43,390 nt of DNA from Candidatus Aerophobota bacterium (GTDB lineage: Bacteria; Aerophobota; Aerophobia; Aerophobales; Aerophobaceae), in NCBI GenBank assembly GCA_030672545.1, contig DAOVGF010000071.1, positions 1 to 43,390 of the forward strand, in the 5' to 3' direction. Positions 1 to 8,252 of the stretch are shown here, piece by piece. Positions within the stretch are counted from its first letter, which is position 1. Every line of letters begins with the position of its first letter. Made by a program: the position numbers and the translations under genes. The notes under the pieces are model-generated. The model was not told where the DNA came from and searched no databases. It saw only the letters and a list, made by a program, of their open reading frames with translations.

Positions 1-112
1 GTTGCCTTGGGCATCCTCGTGACGCTTCGCGGATTGCGGAGCCTGTTTCGAACAAAGTGAGGAATCTCGCTGGCTATGAGATTGCTTCGTAGCTGCGCTC
101 CTCGCAATGTCT
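1..112. repeat. Intergenic repeat debris, TCATTGCGAGGAGCG-type
   Basis: No gene is visible in the first 226 bases. Positions 78-110 hold a degenerate copy of an element (GAGATTGCTTCG...CTCCTCGCAATG) that recurs at about 10753, 12545, 13290-13435 and 15343. The block at 30-70 (GGATTGCGGAGCCTGTTTCG, then GAGGAATCTCGC) matches 13301-13340 closely, so this is the same composite repeat. Similar 'cattgcgaggagcg' repeats are widespread in bacterial genomes. Bases 113-226 show nothing I can name. Confidence 0.7.
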
Positions 113-226
113 AGCAAGAAATCTCAACTTTTTTATGAAAACTTTTACCTATTGCAATAATTTATCCCCTTTTAGGGCTCTCTTTACTCTTTCTACGGTC
201 AGATGAGAAGAGCTTTAACAATAAGC

Positions 227-715
227 TCATTTACCGAGCTTCTTACCTAATTCTTCTGCCCATGCTTTAACTTTCTCCACATTACGGTTATCTTTAATGG
301 TGAATCCCAGAATTTTCATTCGTCCTCCAAAGGCTTCGGCGGCCAAGGGTTTTACCTGAAGATACTTTGTCAATGTATTCTGTATGTACTTCTTAATAGC
401 ATGATCATAGCTATCTGGTTCTCCGGCTTCAAGACACGAAAGAAATAATACCACTTTTTTACCTTTAAAATCGTTCTTCTCCAGAAATTTCCAGGCTCCT
501 TTATAAACCTTTCCCATTCTCACTCCACTTCCAACGATGACATTTTTGTATTTGGCAAGGCTAAGAGACGAAGTTTTTCTGAGATCGACTAGGTCTACTT
601 TCAGTCCATATTTGTCTCGTAAAACACCGGCAATCACAGAAGCATTTTCTCTGGTTACCCCACTTTTGGTAACATACGCTATAAGAGCCCTGGTGTTAGT
701 ATGTTTTTTCTTCAT
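227..715 (-). CDS. Flavodoxin-domain protein (HemG/flavodoxin_5-like)
   Basis: This 162-residue protein has a flavodoxin fold signature. A phosphate-binding loop of the type YVTKSGVTREN lies at residues 14-24 after the first beta strand, and a second FMN-contact segment, VIVGSGVRMGKVYK, at 59-72. That pattern is typical of the flavodoxin_5 group, which includes menaquinone-dependent protoporphyrinogen oxidase HemG and stand-alone electron-transfer flavodoxins. No haem genes are near, so a HemG role is not supported; a general FMN redox protein is safer. The ATG start is preceded by AGGAG at good spacing. The gene lies 22 bases after the LOG-family gene and is probably its cotranscribed partner. 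Confidence 0.75.
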   Translation of the reverse strand: MKKKHTNTRALIAYVTKSGVTRENASVIAGVLRDKYGLKVDLVDLRKTSSLSLAKYKNVIVGSGVRMGKVYKGAWKFLEKNDFKGKKVVLFLSCLEAGEPDSYDHAIKKYIQNTLTKYLQVKPLAAEAFGGRMKILGFTIKDNRNVEKVKAWAEELGKKLGK

Positions 716-737
716 AACAAAATTACTCCTGATTGGA

Positions 738-1307
738 TTATTTTCCGCTCCCCCCTTGTAATTCTATCAGTCTGTCTACCAAGGAAATGGGATCAGAATC
801 ATAAATCACCCGTGAATCAGTATGCCTGTCCAGGCTTTTTAAGAGGACTTTAATTGCTTCGGTAGTTATACCGCTACTACCTTGCAGTATACCGATGTTC
901 TTACCCAGATCATAGCAAATAGTAAACTCATTCATAGTTCCCGTTCCTCCCCGAATAATTATGGCTGCATCAATCTGGGCAACCGAGGAGACGTTCCGAT
1001 ATTTCTTACAAATAGCGGAGTCATTAGCATAGACATAGCTCTTGGGAACAAATATCAGCTCCGAGAAGCCCTGGGTGGGATAGTGGTCTCTCTGCAAATG
1101 CCCAGCCAAGTCAGTAGCGGGAGAAAAGCCGATACACTGGCCTCCCAACTCCCTGGCACCCAGTACCGCTTGGTAGGGGAGGCCCGGGCAAGCACCGGTT
1201 ACCAGTATGTGTCCTCTTCGAGCTATGTGCTTCCCAATTTCTCGAGCTAACCTCTTTACTTCGCTTGACGCCGAACTATCCGCCGAACCGTAGACACCTA
1301 TCTTCAT
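738..1307 (-). CDS. LOG-family (TIGR00725-like) Rossmann nucleotide-binding protein
   Basis: This 189-residue single-domain protein belongs to the SLOG/LOG superfamily of Rossmann-fold nucleotide binders. The glycine-rich start VYGSAD (residues 5-10), the TGACPGLPY segment (37-45) and the diagnostic GGTGTMNE motif (120-127) are all visible; the last corresponds to the PGGxGTxxE motif of lysine decarboxylase-like phosphoribohydrolases. Some relatives release cytokinin-type bases from nucleotides, while TIGR00725 members mostly have no assigned substrate. Its ATG overlaps the stop of a tiny upstream ORF as ATGA, a typical translational-coupling arrangement, and GGGAAG lies just upstream. The flavodoxin-like gene follows. 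Confidence 0.75.
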   Translation of the reverse strand: MKIGVYGSADSSASSEVKRLAREIGKHIARRGHILVTGACPGLPYQAVLGARELGGQCIGFSPATDLAGHLQRDHYPTQGFSELIFVPKSYVYANDSAICKKYRNVSSVAQIDAAIIIRGGTGTMNEFTICYDLGKNIGILQGSSGITTEAIKVLLKSLDRHTDSRVIYDSDPISLVDRLIELQGGSGK

Positions 1308-1450
1308 TGTTCATTCTTCCCTTTTATATAACAAGCTACCCAGAAACCAAACCGTCTTTCATTTTCACCAGCTCGTTCCTTGCCGGGACGCAGCATAAGG
1401 AAACCTGCCAAGACAAGTAAACCCGCGAAAACAAACGCCAACGATAACAA
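1304..1450 (-). CDS. Possible 48-residue single-span membrane protein
   Basis: This small ORF fills the gap between the helical unknown gene and the LOG-family gene. It starts with TTG at 1448-1450 directly after the preceding stop. It encodes one strongly hydrophobic stretch (LLSLAFVFAGLLVLAGFLML) followed by a charged tail and a Cys-containing end. Its TGA overlaps the next gene's ATG as ATGA. The transmembrane composition, the exact fit between neighbours and the 4-base overlap support a real gene. The TTG start and the lack of a clear ribosome binding site weigh against it. I do not recognise a family. Confidence 0.45.
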   Translation of the reverse strand: MLSLAFVFAGLLVLAGFLMLRPGKERAGENERRFGFWVACYIKGKNEQ

Positions 1451-1452
1451 TC

Positions 1453-1983
1453 CTAATCATTCTGATAATATTTCTTTATAGTGTCCTTGGCTGCCTTTTT
1501 CAATTGTTGAGCTTGCAAGAGGAACCCATTTAACTTTGTTAATACCATTCGTAGCTTGATGTTAGGAAGACTTCGCTTCTTGCTTTTTTGTTCTTCAAAA
1601 TTTTTTATCAGAAAAGATCTTATTTCCTCCCTGCTCATCCACTTGGTGAGGATCTCATCTTTCACGAGTTCAGTCAGCAAATCCTCCAAGACTAAGCCTT
1701 TGGCTAGCATTCTGTCTTTTTCCAGTAAGTTTTTTCTCCGTTGGGCCAATCTTTCGGGTGCGTAGTCTTCTATTGGACCGGCAAATTTCCTGACTTCTTT
1801 CAGGGTCTCTTCATAAAAGGCCTTTCCCCTTCCGAAGTAACCACGGGCACGGTAATAAACGGCCTCTCGCTCGGTAGAGTCTCTTTCTTTCAAGAACTCC
1901 TCAAAAACCTGCATAGACTTAGTTAACAGCTCAAAACTCTGGGAAGCATTCAAATAAATAAGCTTTTCGGCAAGTCCACCCAT
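1453..1983 (-). CDS. Hypothetical helical, Lys-rich protein
   Basis: I do not recognise a family. The product (176 residues from the ATG at 1981-1983) is predicted to be almost wholly helical and rich in Lys, Glu, Leu and Arg. No membrane span, signal peptide or metal motif is visible. I chose the ATG at 1983 because AAGGA lies 8 bases upstream; a GTG at 2013 in the same frame would add ten residues but has no ribosome binding site. The frame continues upstream through a run of seven A on the minus strand, where a -1 shift would join it to the ORF at 1950-2210. It may therefore be the 3' part of a longer, frameshifted gene. Confidence 0.5.
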   Translation of the reverse strand: MGGLAEKLIYLNASQSFELLTKSMQVFEEFLKERDSTEREAVYYRARGYFGRGKAFYEETLKEVRKFAGPIEDYAPERLAQRRKNLLEKDRMLAKGLVLEDLLTELVKDEILTKWMSREEIRSFLIKNFEEQKSKKRSLPNIKLRMVLTKLNGFLLQAQQLKKAAKDTIKKYYQND

Positions 1984-2210
1984 TTTGGAAATCCTTTTTT
2001 TCGACGATGGCACCTGTCTATCAATCGTCTTGACCCATCCGCCGCTTCATCAAGATTTATCAACTTCGGCAGACGCTTGGCTAACTCCTTGAGTTTTTCT
2101 CCATCAGGAAATTTTCCCCAGAAGACTTTTTCTTTCCCCAAGAGACATATTAGCAGATTTTGCCAATCGGTCAAAACATCTTGATGCGGCAAATTGACTA
2201 GAACAGGCAA
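1950..2210 (-). pseudogene. Possible 5' remnant or frame-shifted first part of the 1453-1983 gene
   Basis: This 86-codon frame uses TTG as its only usable start and has no ribosome binding site. An in-frame stop lies at about 2229-2231, overlapping the divergent MFS gene start, so it cannot extend upstream. Its plausible protein-like part runs to HRRKK at the A7 run (about 1994-2000). Beyond that, the sensible protein continues in the -1 frame as RISKMGGLAEK of the downstream ORF. A promoter for the MFS gene appears to lie inside its first codons. I read it as a decayed or frameshifted gene end; a separate small gene is possible. Confidence 0.4.
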
Positions 2211-2222
2211 ATCTGATACAGT
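2194..2222 (+). promoter_or_regulatory. Putative sigma70 promoter of the MFS gene, leaderless geometry
   Basis: TTGACT (2194-2199) and TACAGT (2217-2222) are separated by 17 bases. The -10 box ends 8 bases before the ATG at 2231, so transcription would start at or within a base or two of the start codon. No ribosome binding site is present, which fits a leaderless mRNA. Confidence 0.5.
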
Positions 2223-2230
2223 CTTTAGCT

Positions 2231-3394
2231 ATGAAAAATTCGCCGGCAAATACTCTTTTTCTGGTATCTATAGGACACAGCTATAATGATGTATTCTGGC
2301 TTTTTCTTCCCCTGGCGCTACCCATTCTAAGAAATGAGTTTCACCTGAATTATACTCAAAGCGGTTTTCTTTTATCATTTTATACTTTCGTAATTGCGGT
2401 CTTTTCTTTCTTGAGCGGACATTTAGGGGATGTATATGGACGAGAAAAGATACTTTCCCTGGGCTTCTTACTTACAGCCGTAAGCTACACCTCTCTTGTT
2501 TTTCTGAAATCCTTTACCTGGATGCTGCTCATACTCACCGTAGCCGGCATAGGAGTGAGCACCTTTCATTCTCTTGCCCCTCCCCTTCTCGGTGAACGGT
2601 TCCAGCAGAGAAAAGGAATTGTTTTCGGGATCTTTGAGGCCAGCGGAAGTGCCGGCATCATCCTGATGGTATGTTTTTTTGGTTTATTGGTAGATAATCT
2701 CGGATGGCGCCTAATCATTGCTTCCATTGCCATACTGGGACTACCTCTGGCTCTGGCATTTCATAAGAAAGATCTACCAGTCTTTTTTGAATCGGAAAGA
2801 ACACAAAGAATTTATCCCTCTCCAAGAGATATGGTAATATTTTTCCTATCCAGAGCCCTAAGAACTTTGGGAATTGTAGTCATAGTATCCTTCGTCCCGC
2901 TTTTTGTGGTGGATATTCTGGGTTTGGATATTCAAAAAGCCTCTTTCTTTTCAGGGATGATCTTTCTCGGTGCGATCATTGGTTCACTCCTAACCGGATG
3001 GCTTTCCGAAAGTTACTCTCCACTAAGTGTTATTGTCATTCTTAACTTAGTGATTATCCCCGTTGTATTAGGGATAACTTTCCTCGGTTCTCCATTGATA
3101 ATTGCTCTTCTCTTGGTAGCACTGGGAATATGTTACATTGGTTTCTTTCCACCCCAGAGCCTCTGGCTATCTCAGGTTAGTCCTCGGGCCATACAAGGTA
3201 AAATGTTTGGAGTAGGAATGACTCTGGATACCATGGCAACGGCTATTGCTCCAGGTTTATTCGGATTTATCGGGGATCGCTGGAACCTGGTAACTTCCTT
3301 TCGCTGGACACTGCTGCCTCTCACCGTGGCTGCCGCGCTATTTGTGGCCCTACGCTACTCAGTATCTTGCTCTACCAGATTAAAGACAACTTAA
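2231..3394 (+). CDS. Major facilitator superfamily transporter
   Basis: This 387-residue protein has about twelve hydrophobic spans in two six-helix halves, the usual MFS layout and length. The loop between helices 2 and 3 carries the MFS motif A form GHLGDVYGREK (about residues 63-73). The N-terminus, with GHSYNDVFWLFLPLALPILR, resembles the fosmidomycin-resistance/Fsr-like branch. The substrate cannot be assigned from sequence. It is one of the few plus-strand genes and is divergent from the broken ORF at 1950-2210. No ribosome binding site precedes the ATG, but a promoter is placed as for a leaderless transcript. Drug efflux, sugar-acid or organic-acid transport are all possible. Confidence 0.85.
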   Translation: MKNSPANTLFLVSIGHSYNDVFWLFLPLALPILRNEFHLNYTQSGFLLSFYTFVIAVFSFLSGHLGDVYGREKILSLGFLLTAVSYTSLVFLKSFTWMLLILTVAGIGVSTFHSLAPPLLGERFQQRKGIVFGIFEASGSAGIILMVCFFGLLVDNLGWRLIIASIAILGLPLALAFHKKDLPVFFESERTQRIYPSPRDMVIFFLSRALRTLGIVVIVSFVPLFVVDILGLDIQKASFFSGMIFLGAIIGSLLTGWLSESYSPLSVIVILNLVIIPVVLGITFLGSPLIIALLLVALGICYIGFFPPQSLWLSQVSPRAIQGKMFGVGMTLDTMATAIAPGLFGFIGDRWNLVTSFRWTLLPLTVAAALFVALRYSVSCSTRLKTT

Positions 3395-3483
3395 AATAGC
3401 AGATTGCCCTGGAAATAAGAAAGAATTAATCTAAAATTAGTTTCACTGGGAAGATTTCAACAGAACTAATTGAGATAATTCTC

Positions 3484-3843
3484 ATGATAGAAAAAAAAGA
3501 ATTAGAAAAATTTATACGGGAAGAAATGAAATCTAAAATTGCCCGATATCCGATATTCCGGGAAGTAGTCTACAAATCATTAACATCTGTCTATGAGCTT
3601 ATAGAGAGAACAAAAAGAAAATATACACTATTGGCCTACGTACGAAAAACCCAGGATGGATTTGAGGAAAATGTTCTTCATATACAAATGCACTTTAAGA
3701 ATCTATCTGAGAGGGATATGTTATGGAACAAGGCCAGTGAAAAACTGGTGGAAAACATTAACAATGGAATGAAAAAGGTTTCTAACTCACAAGAAAAATT
3801 GGAAATTGAAAACATTCTCTGCTCAATAAGGTCTAAGAAGTAG
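3484..3843 (+). CDS. Hypothetical 119-residue basic protein
   Basis: I do not recognise this protein. It is hydrophilic, rich in Lys and Glu, and predicted to be mostly helical, with a short possible beta hairpin around YTLLAYVRKTQDGFEENVLHIQMHF (split by a turn at QDG). There is no signal peptide, membrane span or cysteine pair. Its DNA is noticeably more A-rich than the neighbours, which hints at transfer or low expression. The ATG has no clear ribosome binding site. It sits alone on the plus strand, about 90 bases after the MFS gene and convergent with ilvB. A small nucleic-acid-associated protein is only a guess. Confidence 0.5.
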   Translation: MIEKKELEKFIREEMKSKIARYPIFREVVYKSLTSVYELIERTKRKYTLLAYVRKTQDGFEENVLHIQMHFKNLSERDMLWNKASEKLVENINNGMKKVSNSQEKLEIENILCSIRSKK

Positions 3844-3864
3844 CTCGGGAAAACAATTCTTGCT

Positions 3865-5544
3865 TCAAGCCAGTCCTTCAATCATTTGGTGCAGAGCGGC
3901 TCCGGCAGGAACCATAGGATAGACATTCTCTTCTCGATCTACTCTAAAATCCATAATTACCGGGCCATCAGTAGCCAGTGCTTCTTTGATAGCTGACTCT
4001 ACCTTTTCTTTTTTCTCGATTCGTATTCCTTTAACTCCGTAAGCTTCGGCTACTTTAACAAAATCTGGTCTTCCCACTAAATCCACTTGAGAATAGCGCG
4101 ACTTATAAAACAATTGTTGCCACTGACGAACCATTCCTAAATACCCGTTATTCAAAATAGCCACTTTAACCGGGACATTATAATTGGCTACCGTGGCTAA
4201 TTCTTGAATATTCATTTGGAAGGACCCATCTCCAGCAATATCAAAAACAACTCTCTCAGGCAGACCAATTTGAGCACCTATAGCCGCCGGAAAGCCATAA
4301 CCCATAGTTCCCAGTCCTCCCGAAGAGATGAAGGTGCGAGGTTTGGTATAGCGATAGAATTGGGCAGCCCACATCTGATTTTGCCCCACCTCAGTGGTAA
4401 TCACCGCCTTCCCCTCGGTTAACTCATAAATCTTCTCTATCACGAACTGAGGCTTCAAATCACCATTTTTATCGTACTTTAACGGGTATTGTTCTTTCCA
4501 ACGCACAATCTTTCTCAACCAGGTCTCCCGACCCTTTCCCTTGTTGGTAAGTTTGATAAGTTGAGCCAGAACCTCCGTTACATCTCCCACAATGGGCAAA
4601 TCAACTCTAACATTTTTACTGATAGCTGTTGGGTCAATATCTATGTGAATTATTTTGGCCTGAGCAGCAAATTCGGATGTTTTTGCCGTTACCCGGTCAT
4701 CGAATCGAGCCCCCATAGCAATAATCAGGTCAGCCTCGCTAACAGCATAATTTGCCCAAAACGTCCCGTGCATACCAAGCATCTGCAGAGACAGAGGGTC
4801 ATCTTCAGGAAAAACTCCCAGACCCATTAGAGTCGTAGTTACCGGGATAGAAGTCTGGTGAGCAAACTCAATTAACTTCTCGGAAGCATTCGAGGCAACT
4901 ACACCTCCTCCAGCATAAATAACCGGTCTTTTGGAGCCATTTATTACTCGAGCTGCTTTTTCTATCTGTCTGAGATTTCCTTTGTAGACGGGACGATAAC
5001 TCCTAATCTTGACCTGACGAGGGTACTCCACAGTTGTCCGGGTATTAAGTATATCTTTGGGTAAATCCACCAGAACCGGCCCGGGCCTACCGGTCTTAGC
5101 TATATAAAAAGCTTCTTTTAATACTAGGGGTAGTTCATCTATATCTTTTACCAGATAATTGTGTTTGGTAATGGAATAGGTAATTCCGGTAATATTAGCT
5201 TCTTGAAAGGCATCATTTCCAATCATAGAAGTGGGAACCTGACCAGTAAGAGCTACCAAAGGAACCGAGTCCATATAAGCGGTGGCTAATCCAGTAACCA
5301 GATTAGTAGCTCCCGGACCCGAAGTAGCCATACAAACTCCTATCTTACCAGTGGCCCGGGCATACCCATCGGCAGCGTGAGCGGCAGCCTGCTCATGTCT
5401 AACTAAAATATGCCTTAGCTTAGAAACATCGTGAAGAACATTATAAAGGGGAATCATGGCCCCTCCAGGATAGCCAAAAACAGTATCCACCTTTTCCTTT
5501 ATCAGAGCTTCGATGACCACTTCAGCTCCTATTCTATTTTTCAA
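3865..5544 (-). CDS. ilvB: Acetolactate synthase, large (catalytic) subunit
   Basis: The enzyme condenses two pyruvates, or pyruvate with 2-oxobutyrate, using ThDP, the first common step of branched-chain amino acid synthesis. At 559 residues it has the normal three-domain length. The catalytic Glu of VRHEQAAAHAADGYAR is Glu51, and the ThDP-Mg motif GDGS (438-441) is followed by NN (465-466). The start is TTG at 5542-5544 with GGGAGG five bases upstream. It begins 21 bases after the secA stop, so the two probably share a transcript. No small regulatory subunit (ilvN) and no ilvC or ilvD follow, which is unusual; the partner subunit must be elsewhere or absent. Confidence 0.93.
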   Translation of the reverse strand: MKNRIGAEVVIEALIKEKVDTVFGYPGGAMIPLYNVLHDVSKLRHILVRHEQAAAHAADGYARATGKIGVCMATSGPGATNLVTGLATAYMDSVPLVALTGQVPTSMIGNDAFQEANITGITYSITKHNYLVKDIDELPLVLKEAFYIAKTGRPGPVLVDLPKDILNTRTTVEYPRQVKIRSYRPVYKGNLRQIEKAARVINGSKRPVIYAGGGVVASNASEKLIEFAHQTSIPVTTTLMGLGVFPEDDPLSLQMLGMHGTFWANYAVSEADLIIAMGARFDDRVTAKTSEFAAQAKIIHIDIDPTAISKNVRVDLPIVGDVTEVLAQLIKLTNKGKGRETWLRKIVRWKEQYPLKYDKNGDLKPQFVIEKIYELTEGKAVITTEVGQNQMWAAQFYRYTKPRTFISSGGLGTMGYGFPAAIGAQIGLPERVVFDIAGDGSFQMNIQELATVANYNVPVKVAILNNGYLGMVRQWQQLFYKSRYSQVDLVGRPDFVKVAEAYGVKGIRIEKKEKVESAIKEALATDGPVIMDFRVDREENVYPMVPAGAALHQMIEGLA

Positions 5545-5565
5545 CGGTGCCTCCCGGAAAAGTAA

Positions 5566-8109
5566 TTAGCTTCTTCCACAGCAATGTTTATATTTCTTTC
5601 CACTCCCGCAAGGACAAGGATCGTTACGACCGATTTTGGATTTTACCCTTACCGGAGAAGTTTCCCTTTGGGAAGAAAAGAAGCCATCTCCGCCGGTAGG
5701 ATTTGTTCCTACCAACACTGGTTCAGGCCTGAATGGAGTCTTAATAGAAGAAGAAGTCCTTGCCACCTCCACTTTGAAAACGAATTCGGCTACTTCTTCT
5801 CTAATCCGCTGAATCATGTCCTCGAACATGCTATAAGCTTCCCTTTTATACTCAATTAGAGGGTCCCTTTGGGCATATCCACGAAGACCAATGCCTTCCT
5901 TGAGATGATCCATATCATAGAGATGACCCTTCCATTGTGAATCCACAGCATGAAGGAGAATCATTCGTTCCAACTCCCGCGTCAACTCTGAACCAATTAT
6001 TCTCTCTTTCTCCTTATACGCACTCCTAACCTTCTCCAGTATTTTCTCTTTTAGCTCCTCAGCACTGTAAATGCCTTTCAGATAATCCGAGGGAAGAGAA
6101 ACTTTGAAGATTTGCTTAACTTTGCTGACTAAATCCCCAATATTCCATTCCTCGGGCCTGATTTTCTCATCAGCACAAAGATGAACGATTGAGGCAATTG
6201 TTTGTTCGATCATCTCCTCAACATTCTCTGCTAAATCTTTTTCTTCCAGAATCTTGTTTCGTTCGCGGTAGATTATGGTCCGCTGTTGATTCATCACATC
6301 ATCGTACTCCAAAAGCTGTTTTCTTATGTCAAAATTTCTACCTTCGACCCGTTCCTGAGCTTTTTCCAGAGCCCGGGAAATCCAGGGATGCTCAATAGAT
6401 TGATCCTCAGGTATCTTCAATCTGGTCATAACCGCGGCAATTCTTTCTGAACCAAAGAGACGCATAAGTTCATCTTCCAGAGAAACGTAAAACAAACTGG
6501 CTCCCGGTGCACCTTGCCGTCCCGACCTTCCCCTTAATTGATTATCAATTCGTCGAGACTCGTGACGCTCCGTTCCGATGACGAAGAGACCCTCTAATTC
6601 CTCCACCCTTTCCCCTAACTTTATATCTGTCCCCCGACCGGCCATATTGGTAGCAATAGTAACAGCCCGTTTTTGTCCGGCCTGAGCTACAATTTGAGCT
6701 TCTTTTTCGTGATACTTGGCGTTGAGAACGGTATGAGGAATGCCCTTTGTTCGGAGCATCTTGCTCAATTGCTCTGATTTTTCCACTGACCTTGTCCCCA
6801 CTAAAACTGGTCTTTCCATTTGATAGAGCCGTTCTACTTCCTCTATCACCGCCTCAAACTTTGATCTTCCAGTCTGATAAATCTTATCAGGCACATCCTC
6901 TCTACGAACAGGTTTATCGGTGGGAATCACCACTACCTCAAGCCCATAAATCTTCAGAAATTCGTCGGCTTCAGTGATAGCCGTTCCCGTCATTCCAGAT
7001 AATTTCTTATACATGCGGAAATAATTTTGCAGGGTGACCGTTGCCAGGGTCTGGTTTTCATTTCGAATAGTCACTCCCTCTTTGGCCTCCACGGCCTGGT
7101 GAAGTCCATCACTCCAACGGCGCCCCGGCATCAGCCGACCAGTGAACTCATCAATAATGACCACTTCTCCCTGCTTGACCAGGTAGTCACGATCTCTTTC
7201 ATAAAGATTATGAGCCCGGATAGCCTGATTAATATGGCGAGCATAGTCTACTTTACCCACATCCTGATAAAGATTACTCACTCCTAATAGTTTCTCAGTT
7301 TTGGAAACTCCGCTTTCAGTTAGTGCTACCGTATGATCCTTTTCATCAACCTCGTAGTCTTTATCTTTTTGGAGATGTCTGACCACTCTATTTATTTGAT
7401 AATAAAGGTCGGTGGATTCCTCGGCCGGTCCGGAGATAATAAGAGGAGTTCTGGCCTCGTCTATGAGAATACTGTCAACTTCGTCTACTATAGCATAGTT
7501 ATAGTATGTCTGAACTCGATCCTCTTTTCTCAAAGCCATATTATCCCGTAGATAGTCAAAACCGAATTCGTTGTTAGTTCCATAAGTAATGTCGCACTCA
7601 TAAGCTGGTTTTCTTTCCTCGGGAGTCATCCCACTTTGTATTACTCCTATCGAGAGTCCCAGAAACTCATAAATAGGACCCATCCACTCTTTATCCCGCC
7701 GAGCCAGATAATCATTCACGGTAACTACATGAACTCCTTTTTCCTCTAAAGCGTTAAGATAAACGGTCAGAGTAGCTACCAGAGTTTTACCTTCTCCATT
7801 AGCCATTTCCGCAATCACCCCCTGGTGCAGGACTATTCCTCCAATAAGTTGCACATCATGATGGCGAAGGCCAATGGTCCTTTTGGCCGCTTCCCGAACC
7901 ACAGCGAAGGCCTCGGGAAGCAAATCGTCCAGAGTCTTTCCGCTTTTCAAGCGACCTCGAAACTCGTCAGTTTTCTCTCCCAGAGCTTTATCGGAAAGAG
8001 TAGATATTTTCTTCTCCAAACTGTTGATTTTGTTAACCAAAGGCATGAGTTTCTTGATAGTTCTTTCTTGCTGGCTTCCAAATACTTTGGATAACAGTTT
8101 ATCTATCAT
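5566..8109 (-). CDS. secA: Preprotein translocase ATPase SecA
   Basis: SecA drives export of unfolded preproteins through SecYEG by ATP hydrolysis. This 847-residue protein has the full set: the DEAD motor with GEGKT at 105-109 and DEVD at 209-212, the second motor domain with NMAGRGTDIKLG, the helical scaffold, and a C-terminal zinc site whose ligands lie in CPCGSGKKYKHCC (Cys832, Cys834, Cys843 and His842 or Cys844). That tail binds SecB or lipids in other bacteria. The ATG is preceded by GAGGAGG. A good promoter lies about 70 bases upstream, so secA heads a unit with ilvB. Confidence 0.97.
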   Translation of the reverse strand: MIDKLLSKVFGSQQERTIKKLMPLVNKINSLEKKISTLSDKALGEKTDEFRGRLKSGKTLDDLLPEAFAVVREAAKRTIGLRHHDVQLIGGIVLHQGVIAEMANGEGKTLVATLTVYLNALEEKGVHVVTVNDYLARRDKEWMGPIYEFLGLSIGVIQSGMTPEERKPAYECDITYGTNNEFGFDYLRDNMALRKEDRVQTYYNYAIVDEVDSILIDEARTPLIISGPAEESTDLYYQINRVVRHLQKDKDYEVDEKDHTVALTESGVSKTEKLLGVSNLYQDVGKVDYARHINQAIRAHNLYERDRDYLVKQGEVVIIDEFTGRLMPGRRWSDGLHQAVEAKEGVTIRNENQTLATVTLQNYFRMYKKLSGMTGTAITEADEFLKIYGLEVVVIPTDKPVRREDVPDKIYQTGRSKFEAVIEEVERLYQMERPVLVGTRSVEKSEQLSKMLRTKGIPHTVLNAKYHEKEAQIVAQAGQKRAVTIATNMAGRGTDIKLGERVEELEGLFVIGTERHESRRIDNQLRGRSGRQGAPGASLFYVSLEDELMRLFGSERIAAVMTRLKIPEDQSIEHPWISRALEKAQERVEGRNFDIRKQLLEYDDVMNQQRTIIYRERNKILEEKDLAENVEEMIEQTIASIVHLCADEKIRPEEWNIGDLVSKVKQIFKVSLPSDYLKGIYSAEELKEKILEKVRSAYKEKERIIGSELTRELERMILLHAVDSQWKGHLYDMDHLKEGIGLRGYAQRDPLIEYKREAYSMFEDMIQRIREEVAEFVFKVEVARTSSSIKTPFRPEPVLVGTNPTGGDGFFSSQRETSPVRVKSKIGRNDPCPCGSGKKYKHCCGRS

Positions 8110-8179
8110 TCACCAAACCTCCTCACCTTCAAGTTAAGATGGCTTCATTCTTTGATAAACCCACTTTAACTCAGCCGAT

Positions 8180-8207
8180 ATTATATCACCTTTAGTTAGA
8201 TAATCAA
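8180..8207 (-). promoter_or_regulatory. secA promoter
   Basis: On the minus strand TTGATT (8202-8207) and a perfect TATAAT (8180-8185) are spaced by 16 bases. They lead to a 5' leader of about 65 bases with GAGGAGG before the secA ATG. The remaining intergenic DNA up to the permease stop at 8253 holds nothing else I can name. Confidence 0.65.
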
Positions 8208-8252
8208 GGGGAGTCTTAGAAGTTTTGCCAAAATTCTTGTGGTGCTTCCTAC

